NCBI RefSeq assembly: GCF_000422905.1
Contig: NZ_AUGY01000028.1
Span: forward strand, 1 to 64,000
Direction: 5' to 3'
From: Paenibacillus alginolyticus DSM 5050 = NBRC 15375
Lineage (GTDB): Bacteria > Bacillota > Bacilli > Paenibacillales > NBRC-103111
Length of the DNA: 64,000 nt
Below the pieces are notes generated by a model, which ran no database searches, was not told where the DNA came from, and worked only from the letters and a program-made list of their open reading frames with translations. Both the position numbers and the translations under genes were made by a program. Shown in pieces: positions 1 through 7,406 of the stretch (position 1 is its first letter; every line of letters begins with the position of its first letter).

Positions 1-174
1 GAACGACGAAGCCTCATCATTACGACCAATCTCGAATTCTCCAAGTGGGGAGGCATCTTCACCGACGACCAGATGGCTGCGGCGATGATTGACCGTCTTG
101 CTCATCACGGACAGCTCATTGTTTTTGAAGGAGAAAGTTACCGCCTTAAGCACGCATTAATGCGTCAAAAGTGA
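1..174 (+). CDS. istB: IS21-family ATPase helper IstB, C-terminal fragment
   Basis: The first 57 codons of the window, open at the left edge, encode the C-terminus of IstB, the AAA+ helper that loads the IstA transposase in IS21-type transposition. The run SLIITTNLEFSKWG, then FTDDQMAAAMIDRL and the ending in ESYRLKHALM, is the characteristic end of the family. It stops at TGA 172-174, directly before the terminal repeat array of the element. The rest of istB and istA must lie outside the window to the left, so whether the IS is intact cannot be judged. Confidence 0.93.
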   Translation, partial: ERRSLIITTNLEFSKWGGIFTDDQMAAAMIDRLAHHGQLIVFEGESYRLKHALMRQK

Positions 175-207
175 CCGATTAACTGGAAATTCCACAGGGA
201 ATTTCAT

Positions 208-312
208 GATAAAACCAGGGAATTTCATGATAAAACCAGGGAATTCCTGATGATAAAACCAGGGAAAAACCGATGATTATACCAGGGAAAAGCTGTTGAT
301 AAAACCAGGGAA
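208..312. repeat. IS21 terminal repeat array
   Basis: Five copies of a GATAAAACCAGGGAA-like unit begin at 208, 229, 252, 275 and 298, spaced 21, 23, 23 and 23 bp. Regular sub-terminal repeats about two helical turns apart are typical transposase binding sites at IS21-family ends. Read on the minus strand they encode a meaningless repetitive tail (IPWFYH-type) on the broken integrase frame. Confidence 0.8.
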
Positions 313-329
313 TTTCACTTGACAAAACA

Positions 330-868
330 CTGTATATGTCTGCGTCATAGTCGATTTCTTTTGGCTTCGGGACCCCCTCCATAGGGTTGTCCTTTATTAT
401 TTTCCATTCCTTTGCCCAGTGAAAAATGCTTTTTAGGACCCGATAGTATTTTACAATGGAATTAGACCCTAAGCCGTCGTTCCCCAGCTTGTCTATAAAA
501 TCCATAACGTGTAAAGACTTTATCTTCTCCATATTCATGCTGCCGAAATGCGGTATAATGCGTTTTTCTACAATGTTGTTGTAGTTCTGCTGAGTCTTTT
601 CCTCCAGCTTCTTTTCTACGAACCGCTTTTGCCACTCACGTACGAAGGATTCGAAATGCATTTTTTCAAGATCAATGTACTGGCCTGTTTGTACTTCCGC
701 TGAAAATTTTTCGAGTTCTTTCTGTAATTCCCGCTTTCCTAAATCCTCTTTACAGAAATCCTTCGCATGTATCATCTTTCTGCGCCGAATTCGTTTTCCA
801 TCTGGGCCGTAGCCTAATTCTACTGTAAGACGGTACGAACCTTTACCGCGGTTTTCAATAGTCGCCAT
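330..868 (-). pseudogene. int: tyrosine site-specific integrase, truncated by IS insertion
   Basis: About 180 codons of a phage or ICE integrase remain. They cover an N-terminal arm-binding domain (about residues 1-55, rich in KGKRIRRRK-type basic runs) and a SAM-like core-binding domain (about 65-165, ending HWAKEWKIIKDNPMEGV). The catalytic domain with its R-H-R-Y residues is missing, because the IS21 right end replaces the sequence after about residue 180. The ATG at 866-868 has a GGAAGG ribosome site lying over the end of the upstream repressor gene, two bases away, so the two form a leftward operon. The product cannot recombine DNA, so the element is probably fixed unless an integrase is supplied in trans. 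Confidence 0.88.
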
Positions 869-870
869 TT

Positions 871-1533
871 TTAACCTTCCCCCTTAAATAACAGCTGGAG
901 CATAGATTCTACACGCTGGCAGTCGTTTTGGCTTAGCTTCTTATTTCCATAACCGATATTTGGAAGTTTAAGCAAATCCTCTAAATTTAACAGAGACGTT
1001 TCACGTTCCCAGTCATATTCCAATCGCCCCAGTTCCAAGTTTAATAACATGCGCCTACGGCTATCAAGGGATAGTACCCCATCAATATAAGTACGGGGTG
1101 TGAAGTTTTCTGTGGTTATGTGCATTCCATAATTTTGGGCGGTTAACCATAAGGGCTGTAAAAAAATTTCCTTGAATTTGTTGCTCTCCATGTCGGCGAA
1201 CTTAGTTATTTCATGTGCAAAATATTTTTCTACTTCCTGGTCGTTCTCATAAAACCGGGTGTCGAGCGCCCCGGCAAGCATAGCGGCGTCTTCAAAGTTG
1301 GAATCTGACTTTTTAATCAACCCGGCTTTCTCAAGCAAGCTATCAGCGGGAACGTCCAGCGCTTTAGCCAGATTCTTCAAGTTTTCAAGTTTCGGTACGC
1401 CCCTAGAACCGTTTTCAATCCTAGAAATCTGCGCATCACTTACCCCCGAAAGTTCGGCCAACTGCTTTAACGTGTAGCCCCTTTTCTTACGCAATGTTTT
1501 CACAAAATCCCCGAAACCTTTTAAGTTCTCCAT
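871..1533 (-). CDS. XRE/CI-type repressor of the mobile element
   Basis: A helix-turn-helix XRE domain occupies about the first 65 residues (RKKRGYTLKQLAELSGVSDAQISRIENGS, split here by the family's recognition helix). It is followed by about 150 residues I do not recognise. No LexA-type Ala-Gly cleavage site with Ser/Lys pair and no HExxH ImmA-like motif is visible, so self-cleavage on DNA damage is unlikely from sequence. The ATG at 1533 is chosen. A TTG at 1548 lies directly against the AAAGGAG ribosome site, with no spacing. The gene is transcribed left with the integrase and diverges from the excisionase-like gene. It is probably the master repressor of the element. Confidence 0.82.
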   Translation of the reverse strand: MENLKGFGDFVKTLRKKRGYTLKQLAELSGVSDAQISRIENGSRGVPKLENLKNLAKALDVPADSLLEKAGLIKKSDSNFEDAAMLAGALDTRFYENDQEVEKYFAHEITKFADMESNKFKEIFLQPLWLTAQNYGMHITTENFTPRTYIDGVLSLDSRRRMLLNLELGRLEYDWERETSLLNLEDLLKLPNIGYGNKKLSQNDCQRVESMLQLLFKGEG

Positions 1534-1577
1534 ACGCGAACTGCTCAACTCCTTTGAAATAGATTTAATTAAAACTT

Positions 1578-1583
1578 ACTATA
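1578..1583 (-). promoter_or_regulatory. candidate -10 box of the repressor promoter
   Basis: On the minus strand TATAGT (plus-strand ACTATA) lies about 45 bases upstream of the repressor start, with a weak TTTACC -35 hexamer 17 bases further up. The repressor operator repeats lie just beyond it, which would allow autoregulation. This is inference from spacing and motif only. Confidence 0.4.
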
Positions 1584-1622
1584 CAGCAATACAACCAAAA
1601 GGTAAATAATTAACTTTAATAT

Positions 1623-1698
1623 ATTACCATTTAGACAATTTTATCATTGCCTAGTTGCATCTACTGTGTTATTGTAAAATTACCAAATGACAATTTTA
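1623..1698 (+). promoter_or_regulatory. direct-repeat operator pair bracketing the excisionase promoter
   Basis: Two near-identical 20-21 bp repeats (ATTACC...GACAATTTTA) lie at 1623-1643 and 1679-1698. Between them is a candidate sigma-A promoter, TTGCCT (1647-1652), a 17-base spacer and TATTGT (1670-1675). The left repeat abuts the -35 hexamer and the right repeat covers the expected start point. That is the layout of a repressor-controlled early promoter, and the neighbouring XRE repressor is the natural candidate to bind it. Confidence 0.55.
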
Positions 1699-1739
1699 GT
1701 TTAAAACTTTACTACCAAAATGAAATGGAGAGGTTGGAA

Positions 1740-1931
1740 ATGGAGAGAATCACATTAACACCCGAAGAAGCTGCTGATTTCCTGGGCTTGAAACGGACGA
1801 AAATCTATGAGTTGGTTCGACAAGGCAAAATCCCGCATATCCGACCAGCTGGCCGTCTCATTTTATTCCGTCGGGATACTTTAACCGACTGGCTTGAGAA
1901 GCAAGAAAAGGCGAGCATTAGCAACTGCTAA
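1740..1931 (+). CDS. excisionase-like helix-turn-helix protein
   Basis: This 63-residue protein is a winged-helix HTH of the excisionase/MerR-like type. It has LTPEEAADFLGLKRTKIYEL followed by VRQGKIPHIRPAGR and LFRRDTLTDWL. Such proteins act as recombination directionality factors or early transcription activators in phages, satellites and ICEs. The ATG at 1740 is preferred over one at 1725 because a GGAGAGG ribosome site sits six bases upstream of it. The gene diverges from the repressor and heads the rightward gene block. Confidence 0.82.
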   Translation: MERITLTPEEAADFLGLKRTKIYELVRQGKIPHIRPAGRLILFRRDTLTDWLEKQEKASISNC

Positions 1932-1953
1932 ACGCATTTATGGAGGGAAGCAT

Positions 1954-2145
1954 ATGGAATACAGCCGCCGCGCTGTATGGCTGGCCGTAGACAGCGAATA
2001 CGGCGACCGTCTAACTGAAATCACGCGGGAGCATGTCGCGCTGGCAAAGGAACTGATTGTAAACCGGGAAGGCAGTACATCATACACCGGGATATATATA
2101 CCACCCGGCCCAGCTGCGCAAGGAACGCGACGCAATTATTTCTAA
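1954..2145 (+). CDS. small protein of unknown function, possible frameshift
   Basis: This 63-residue frame starts at an ATG with a good GGAGGG site. I do not recognise the protein. Its first 40 residues look natural (EYSRRAVWLAVDSEYGDRLT, then ITREHVALAKELIVN), but the end (GIYIPPGPAAQGTRRNYF) does not. The +1 frame from about 2066 reads GYIYHPAQLRKERDAIISKF and runs to a stop at 2183-2185, overlapping the next gene in the usual coupled way. A one-base indel between about 2066 and 2090, natural or from sequencing, could have split one longer gene. Confidence 0.55.
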   Translation: MEYSRRAVWLAVDSEYGDRLTEITREHVALAKELIVNREGSTSYTGIYIPPGPAAQGTRRNYF

Positions 2146-2165
2146 ATTTGAAGGGAGAACTACCA

Positions 2166-2381
2166 ATGAAGCCGTCAACACTTGAACAACAAGCAGAACA
2201 ATTGGTAAAGGTAAAGCAGGAACGGAAGCAAGCGGAACGTGAAAAGCGGGCAGCGGAGGAAGAAATGCAGCGTATTCGGGAGAAAATCCAGGCCCTTGGT
2301 TTTGACCCGAACAACCTGGACGAAGCTGTAAGGAAATTGGAAACAGAAATCGAAGCCGAATTGAACAAATGGGCGGCGTGA
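2166..2381 (+). CDS. small coiled-coil protein of unknown function
   Basis: This 71-residue, highly charged protein has a long heptad-like helix (LVKVKQERKQAEREKRAAEE) and a short C-terminal helix. The ATG at 2166 follows a GGGAG site and is chosen over an upstream in-frame TTG. Its position between an excisionase-like gene and the replication gene suggests an accessory early function. Nothing in the sequence fixes the role. Confidence 0.7.
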   Translation: MKPSTLEQQAEQLVKVKQERKQAEREKRAAEEEMQRIREKIQALGFDPNNLDEAVRKLETEIEAELNKWAA

Positions 2382-2501
2382 ATGAATAGGGAACTGATAC
2401 AGGTCTTCCAGCTTTTTAGCCCCCTAGGAGACTTAATAAAAAGAAAGCCTTACGGTGAGAGGTTAACCGGGAACCTACTGGCGGCGGTGAGCCAGGCATA
2501 A
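2382..2501 (+). CDS. possible 39-residue peptide
   Basis: A short frame begins at the ATG immediately after the TGA of the preceding gene and ends at TAA 2499-2501. It encodes MNRELIQVFQLFSPLGDLI and a basic tail. No strong ribosome site precedes it, so it would depend on translational coupling. The length alone is not convincing and no family is recognised. Confidence 0.4.
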   Translation: MNRELIQVFQLFSPLGDLIKRKPYGERLTGNLLAAVSQA

Positions 2502-2535
2502 GGAGGTAGAACTTAATTTTTAGGGGAGATCAGCT

Positions 2536-5430
2536 ATGAAAGAAAAAGAGAAAGGCCGCCCCGAACAGGGCGACCTAATAACTACGGAACTGGCTACACC
2601 AATTATACCACAAAAACAGCGGACCGTAGCAAGTTTTGATAATATCCCAACAGAATTGAAATCGCTGAAACAGTGGGTTGTATGGGAGTATGAAACGCGC
2701 AACGAGAAAGCAACGAAAGTACCGAAGCAGACCGACGGAAGAAATGCAAGTACGAACCGACCGAATACCTGGACGACGTTTGCCACAGCAGCGGAAGCCT
2801 ACTGCACGGGCAGTTTCGATGGTATAGGCTTCTGTTTCAGTGAAAACGACCCTTTCGTAGGTGTGGACCTGGACAAGATCGACGGCTGGAAAGACAAAGT
2901 CGACGGTATTATCCGTAGTCTGGATAGCTATACGGAAGTAAGCCCGTCGGGTAACGGCTACAGGGTATTCGTGAAAGGTAAGAAGCCGGGAAAAAACGAG
3001 CGAAAGGCCGGGCATAACCTAGAGATTTACGACCATACCAGCACTCGCTTTTTAACACTGACCGGGAACCACGTACCGGGGCTACCTACTGTCATAGAAG
3101 AACGCCAGGAAGCGGTTGAACGGTTGTATTACGATTACCTAGGAGTGAAGGAAGTAAAACCGCCAAAGCCTAATACGCCTCCTGTGAATAAATTGCCCGA
3201 TAGCATCACAGATGAGGAAGTATGGCAGGCTATGTTTGAAAGTGAAGCCGAGGAAAGTATCCACGCCCTGTACGACGGCGATCTATCCGGGTATAACGGG
3301 GACCATTCTGCGGCAGACCTTGCCCTATGCGCATACCTTGCCTGGTTCACCAAAAAGGACGAACAGCGCATTGACCGCATGTTTAGGCAGACGAAGCTGT
3401 ATCGTCCAAAATGGGACGAATACCGAGGCGAACTGAAATACGGGGAAATGACAATACAGAAGGCCGTAACGGGTACGGAATTGCCCGAAGAACGCCTGGC
3501 AGCAGCCCGGCAGACGGTAGCCGACACTATGGGAAAGGTAGCCGCAGGCGATAAGAAGGCGGCCCTGGGCGGTGAAATGATAGGCGCTCTAGCCCTGCTG
3601 CAAGATAAGGCCCCGGCTGATTTCGCTAAGGTGAAGATCGACCTAAAGCAGTACGGGCTTCCGCTGCGTGACATAGAAAAGGCTATAAACCTGGAGATGT
3701 CTCAACTTCGCCTGGTTAAGTCGGGTACAGCTGTTGCCCAGCCGAAGAGGGAAAATACGCTGAGAAGGGACTGGGTAATTGATGCGAACGGTTGCCTGTG
3801 CCGCCGTAAACTTTTGGAAGAAGGCTGGCAGAATATCCTGATAACCCGAACCGCACCAACGATTCAAAAAGTGCTTATTGCGGAACAGTCGGGTCTTGAA
3901 TACTGGGATATTGGGTTTAAGACGGTACGGGGCCGCCAGATATCGGTACACGTATCTAGGGAAGGCATTTCGACCCGGCGGGGCATTATTACAGAACTAG
4001 CCGGGCATGGCTTCGATATAGGCGAAGATAACGCCAGGGACGTTATCAAATATCTACGGGACTACGCGGCTGCCTACGCCCAGGAAACCGAGGAACAGCG
4101 CTTCGTAGAGCATTTCGGTTGGTCCGAAGGTTACAGCAGCTTCGTAATCGGTAATGACGTAATAGGTAGCCAGGACGTTATTTTCAAAGCGCCAGGGACT
4201 GGGGAACAACAACTGGCCGACGGCTTTACGATAAGCGGGACCTTCGAAGGTTGGAAGCAGCTAACACGGCTGATCGGGAATAAGCCCTGGTCCATGTTCA
4301 AATTGTACCAGGCTTTCCTGCCACCACTTCTGCCGATACTGCGAACGAACGGTTATGCGCTGGCAAACTGGGGCGAATCTAGCGAAGGCAAGACGTTAAC
4401 AGACCAAATCGCCGTCAGTGTGTGGGGGAACCCGAATTATAAAGGCGAAGACCCTAGCATATTACAGCAGGGTAGGGGAATGACGAACGATAGGCTGGAA
4501 AAGGGGCTGGCAGTTTCTAGGCATTTGCCGTATTTCCTGCAAGACGCACACGAAGCGCGGGCCGATATTGCAGCTGCCCTGCATAATGTCGAAATGGGGC
4601 AGACCAGTCCGAAGGGCGACATATCGAACGGTTCGCGGAAGGTTAAGCAAATAAGAACGGTATGGTTCATTACCAGCGAAACGTCTATCACAGGGTTAAA
4701 GCCCCAGGGCGGCATTGCGGCCCGCGTAATCGAGAAAAACGGTTCGCCGCTGGCTGAGAAAAACCCGCTGCTGGCGCACCAAATCGAACGCGCCATACTG
4801 GAGCATTACGGACACGCAGGCAGGCGGTTTATCGAATATCTAATTGCTAACCGGGAGCGCTGGGATGAGTGGCGGCGGGACTTCATGGACATGCAGGAAG
4901 AAGCCATACAGCAGACCGCCGACTTGGATAATAAGGTTAGCCGCATGAATAAAGCGTATATCGCTGTTCTAATGGCTGGTGTTCTAGCCGACGAAGCCCT
5001 TGGGCTGGGGCTGGGTCAGGAAAAGATCGAACAGGATATAGGCATCTGCTTAAATGAATCGCGGGAAACGATGGATACCCGGCCCTATTACGATAAGGCG
5101 CTGGACGTACTGCGAGAGTGGATTGTATCGAACCGAAACGAGTTTTACATAGTCGGCAGCAATAGCGACTTCGGCAGGAACGTTCCGGGGGTGTGGAATG
5201 AAAAAGAAAAATTCGTAGCCATGTTCCCGGAACGTGCAAAGGAAATCCTGGAACTTAGGGATTATGATATTCGCCGTTGTTCTACCGAATGGCGGGACAA
5301 GGGTTACATAAACCCGGACCCCAAAGGGAAATCGACTAAAGCTACCTGGTATCCACCAGTGAAAATTACGCAGCGAATGTACCAATTCACTTACGCGGCA
5401 CTTGGATTCGATGATCTTACCCCTACTTAA
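2536..5430 (+). CDS. NrS-1-type primase-polymerase fused to DUF927-like helicase
   Basis: This 964-residue replication protein has two parts. The N-terminal part (about 35-205) is a prim-pol fold of the phage NrS-1 polymerase type: SLKQWVVWEYE, FVGVDLDKIDGW with the metal-binding acidic pair, YTEVSPSGNGYRVFVKG, and EIYDHTSTRFLTLTGNHV. The C-terminal part (about 455-790) resembles DUF927 proteins of mobile elements, with a Walker A-like GESSEGKT at about 613-620 and an acidic FLQDAHEA segment. Together these would prime, copy and unwind element DNA. An iteron-like array follows directly. The start has an AGGGGAG site 8 bases upstream. It is probably the element's own replication initiator. Confidence 0.82.
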   Translation: MKEKEKGRPEQGDLITTELATPIIPQKQRTVASFDNIPTELKSLKQWVVWEYETRNEKATKVPKQTDGRNASTNRPNTWTTFATAAEAYCTGSFDGIGFCFSENDPFVGVDLDKIDGWKDKVDGIIRSLDSYTEVSPSGNGYRVFVKGKKPGKNERKAGHNLEIYDHTSTRFLTLTGNHVPGLPTVIEERQEAVERLYYDYLGVKEVKPPKPNTPPVNKLPDSITDEEVWQAMFESEAEESIHALYDGDLSGYNGDHSAADLALCAYLAWFTKKDEQRIDRMFRQTKLYRPKWDEYRGELKYGEMTIQKAVTGTELPEERLAAARQTVADTMGKVAAGDKKAALGGEMIGALALLQDKAPADFAKVKIDLKQYGLPLRDIEKAINLEMSQLRLVKSGTAVAQPKRENTLRRDWVIDANGCLCRRKLLEEGWQNILITRTAPTIQKVLIAEQSGLEYWDIGFKTVRGRQISVHVSREGISTRRGIITELAGHGFDIGEDNARDVIKYLRDYAAAYAQETEEQRFVEHFGWSEGYSSFVIGNDVIGSQDVIFKAPGTGEQQLADGFTISGTFEGWKQLTRLIGNKPWSMFKLYQAFLPPLLPILRTNGYALANWGESSEGKTLTDQIAVSVWGNPNYKGEDPSILQQGRGMTNDRLEKGLAVSRHLPYFLQDAHEARADIAAALHNVEMGQTSPKGDISNGSRKVKQIRTVWFITSETSITGLKPQGGIAARVIEKNGSPLAEKNPLLAHQIERAILEHYGHAGRRFIEYLIANRERWDEWRRDFMDMQEEAIQQTADLDNKVSRMNKAYIAVLMAGVLADEALGLGLGQEKIEQDIGICLNESRETMDTRPYYDKALDVLREWIVSNRNEFYIVGSNSDFGRNVPGVWNEKEKFVAMFPERAKEILELRDYDIRRCSTEWRDKGYINPDPKGKSTKATWYPPVKITQRMYQFTYAALGFDDLTPT

Positions 5431-5435
5431 ACCAA

Positions 5436-5767
5436 CCTTATACCTAAAACGCAGAAAGGTGTAAGGCTGAAAACCATTGGTATATAAGGCACTATCACAA
5501 TTGTTATATGAACCTTACACCTATTACACCTAAAAATAATATATATGGGTATTTATATAAATCTCATCTGTGATATGAGGGGGGTGTTAGATATGAATTA
5601 ATTTTATTTTTAACTGTAATATACGCATACGCAGAAAAAATGGTGTAAGTGTGTAAGGTTCGTCTGTGAAAGTGCTCTAAACCCTTGATACGACTGGTTT
5701 TTTATCATTACACCGGAAGGCTGAAAAGGCGTAAGGAATGGTATAAGAACTTGTGTAAGGTGTAGGG
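5436..5767. repeat. iteron-like GGTGTAAGG array, candidate replication origin
   Basis: This 400-base gap between genes holds about twelve copies of a 9-bp motif close to GGTGTAAGG in both orientations. They centre near 5440, 5462, 5484, 5517, 5526, 5646, 5654, 5710, 5732, 5744, 5756 and 5763. Several spacings are close to 11, 22 or 33 bp, which puts those sites on one face of the helix. An AT-rich stretch (about 5530-5630) separates two clusters. Initiator sites beside an AT-rich unwinding region and next to the replication gene suggest an origin. A multi-site regulatory region is the alternative. Confidence 0.6.
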
Positions 5768-5833
5768 AAACTCCGCCTTCCGGGCGCCGCAGGCCCACTT
5801 TACGGAACGAACTTAAGAAAGGGGTTTTAAGCA

Positions 5834-6298
5834 ATGACGTTCGACGAAGAAATCCGGTACTTAATGCGGCAAGAATTAGACGATGTTACCACGCTGGTAG
5901 CTAGTTCCGCCGATGCTAAGTTGCAGCTTCATGAGAAGCGTTTAGCAGCTGCGCAGGCCAGGTTGGAGGCATCTGTATTTAATTCAGCATTTCCCCGGTA
6001 TGCCAACCTTCTAACAGGGTCCGCTAGAAAAGAATACTTAGCCAAACTAAGACTTTATGACAAGGCGATCAGCCGTCTTATGTCGGTAGAAAGCGAAAAG
6101 CGCGAAGCCCGGCGTCAGGTAATCGAAGCTTTAACCGATCTACGGACACGCTCTGCCTGGTACTTAGAGCGTAGAATTGAGATTGAGAAAAAGCATTGGG
6201 CCGATATGTTAGAAAACGATCCGGATCTATATCCATACGACCCTGATCACTTTGAACTGCATATGCAGGACATAGAAAACGGCATATTCGATGTATAA
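5834..6298 (+). CDS. helical protein of unknown function
   Basis: This 154-residue protein is predicted mostly alpha-helical, with long charged stretches (LQLHEKRLAAAQARLEASVF and LSAISRL-like segments) and an acidic, aromatic C-terminus (DPDLYPYDPDHFEL). A strong AAAGGGG site precedes its ATG. No family is recognised. It opens the second rightward block of the element after the origin-like array, next to the terminase-like gene, which hints at a packaging or structural accessory role by context only. Confidence 0.75.
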   Translation: MTFDEEIRYLMRQELDDVTTLVASSADAKLQLHEKRLAAAQARLEASVFNSAFPRYANLLTGSARKEYLAKLRLYDKAISRLMSVESEKREARRQVIEALTDLRTRSAWYLERRIEIEKKHWADMLENDPDLYPYDPDHFELHMQDIENGIFDV

Positions 6299-6340
6299 GC
6301 TTCCCAGCTAGATTCATCACTGGGGGGGAGGTGATATGCA

Positions 6341-7201
6341 ATGGTTGATTCAGAGACAGAGGAAAAAGCGAAATTCCATCCTTCGGCTGACGAAAAAAAC
6401 TGGATTATCGAAAGGCAGGGACGCCGAATTCTCGCGTGTGGTGCGCAGCGCAAACGTGTTAAGGCAAGATGTAGAAATCGGGCGGGCATGGGGACAAATC
6501 ACACAGGCTGGGGCAGGTGTAAATTTTGTGCCGGACTAAGTACCGGGCCGAAGACAGAAGAAGGCAAGGCCGCAGCTGCGGCAAATTCCAGGAAGCACGG
6601 ATTCTACAGCAACGTATTAAGTCCAGCGGAACGTATAGCCTACGAGGAACAGCGTGCGGTAAAGTCATTAAGTTTAGAGGATGAGATCTATTTACAGAAA
6701 GCGAAGATAGCCGTTTATTTAGCGGACTGGCGGCGTAAATGGGATTCGTACTATAAGCGCAAGCTGGCCGAAAAGTACGTAAAGTACCGCTGTACAGCGC
6801 CCGACTGTGACGGTTTCCACGTACGGGGCGACCTGGAACAGAAGCCGGGCTATTGTAACCGCTGCGGCGAAAAGCACCTGGAAGAAGTCGAACGCTGGGT
6901 AGCGAATCGCACCCCAGAAGACGCGGAACGGTACGCCGACAGCATGACGAAGGTTTACTATTCCGAAGGCGAAGGGGCGCGCAGCTTCTACCACGCTGGA
7001 AGCCTGGAAGACAGAACGCTAGACCGGGCATTAAATACCCTGAGCCGCATGGTAGAGAAACACGCCAGGCTTAATTCCGATCAAGGAGACGACTTGCTGG
7101 GCGCGATTAACGCAGAGCTTCGCGCAGCTTCAAGGGGCAAGGTAAGTATTTCCTGGGGCGGCCCGGCGCAGAAGCGTTTAACCACGGAAAACGCAAAGTA
7201 A
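6341..7201 (+). CDS. HGG-type zinc protein, possible small terminase subunit
   Basis: This 286-residue protein begins with a C4 cluster (CGAQ...RC...GRCKFCAG) followed by LSTGPKTEEGKAAAAANSRK and HGFYS. That resembles phage proteins with an HGGxSxGPKTxEGK block, often found beside terminase genes. A second zinc ribbon (CTAPDC...CNRCGEKH) lies at about 148-185. In the first cluster the usual CxxHGG histidine position reads Cys (CKFCAG), so the metal ligand appears swapped. The ATG at 6341 has GGAGGTGAT with correct spacing, while the overlapping frame from 6336 does not. A DNA-binding packaging role is inference. Confidence 0.6.
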   Translation: MVDSETEEKAKFHPSADEKNWIIERQGRRILACGAQRKRVKARCRNRAGMGTNHTGWGRCKFCAGLSTGPKTEEGKAAAAANSRKHGFYSNVLSPAERIAYEEQRAVKSLSLEDEIYLQKAKIAVYLADWRRKWDSYYKRKLAEKYVKYRCTAPDCDGFHVRGDLEQKPGYCNRCGEKHLEEVERWVANRTPEDAERYADSMTKVYYSEGEGARSFYHAGSLEDRTLDRALNTLSRMVEKHARLNSDQGDDLLGAINAELRAASRGKVSISWGGPAQKRLTTENAK

Positions 7202-7336
7202 GTAACCGCGTAAAACGGAGAAAACACGAGAAAAACGAAGTTCGTTAGTGTCGGTTTTTGGGCGTTTATTGCATTGTTCCACGGAAGCTAAAACGCCTGC
7301 TACGGTCAAATTTGCCTGAATTTGGGGAAAAGTTTT

Positions 7337-7379
7337 CCAGACATATGTACAAAATCAGATATTTTATACATATGTCTGG
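7337..7379. repeat. 13-bp perfect inverted repeat
   Basis: CCAGACATATGTA (7337-7349) and its exact complement TACATATGTCTGG (7367-7379) flank a 17-base AT-rich loop, in a 187-base gap between two rightward genes. There is no T-run after it, so it is not a normal terminator. It could be an operator, a recombination or replication site, or a hairpin. It ends 27 bases upstream of the next start codon. Confidence 0.7.
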
Positions 7380-7406
7380 GGCAAATCGGTGGAAATGGGG
7401 GCTAGC

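Larger units (their letters stand above)
1..329 (+). mobile_element. right end of an IS21-family insertion sequence
   Basis: The istB tail is followed by a repeat array and ends near base 329 in ...ACAAAACA, which gives the TG...CA termini usual for IS21 elements. Sequence to the right reads as tyrosine integrase on the minus strand, so the element sits inside that gene. The target duplication cannot be checked because the other IS end is outside the window. The exact junction may be off by a few bases. Confidence 0.8.

Noticed and set aside
1259-1477. Plus-strand frame of 72 codons opposite the repressor
   Set aside because: It lies entirely inside the well-supported XRE repressor gene on the minus strand, has no ribosome site and no recognisable protein.
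5436-5767. CRISPR or terminator cluster
   Set aside because: Motifs are only 9 bp, occur in both orientations and lack T-runs, which fits binding sites better.
6336-6539. Overlapping frame starting five bases before the HGG-type gene
   Set aside because: Its ATG is too close to the GGAGGTGAT site, and the 6341 frame has the zinc motifs and the full length.
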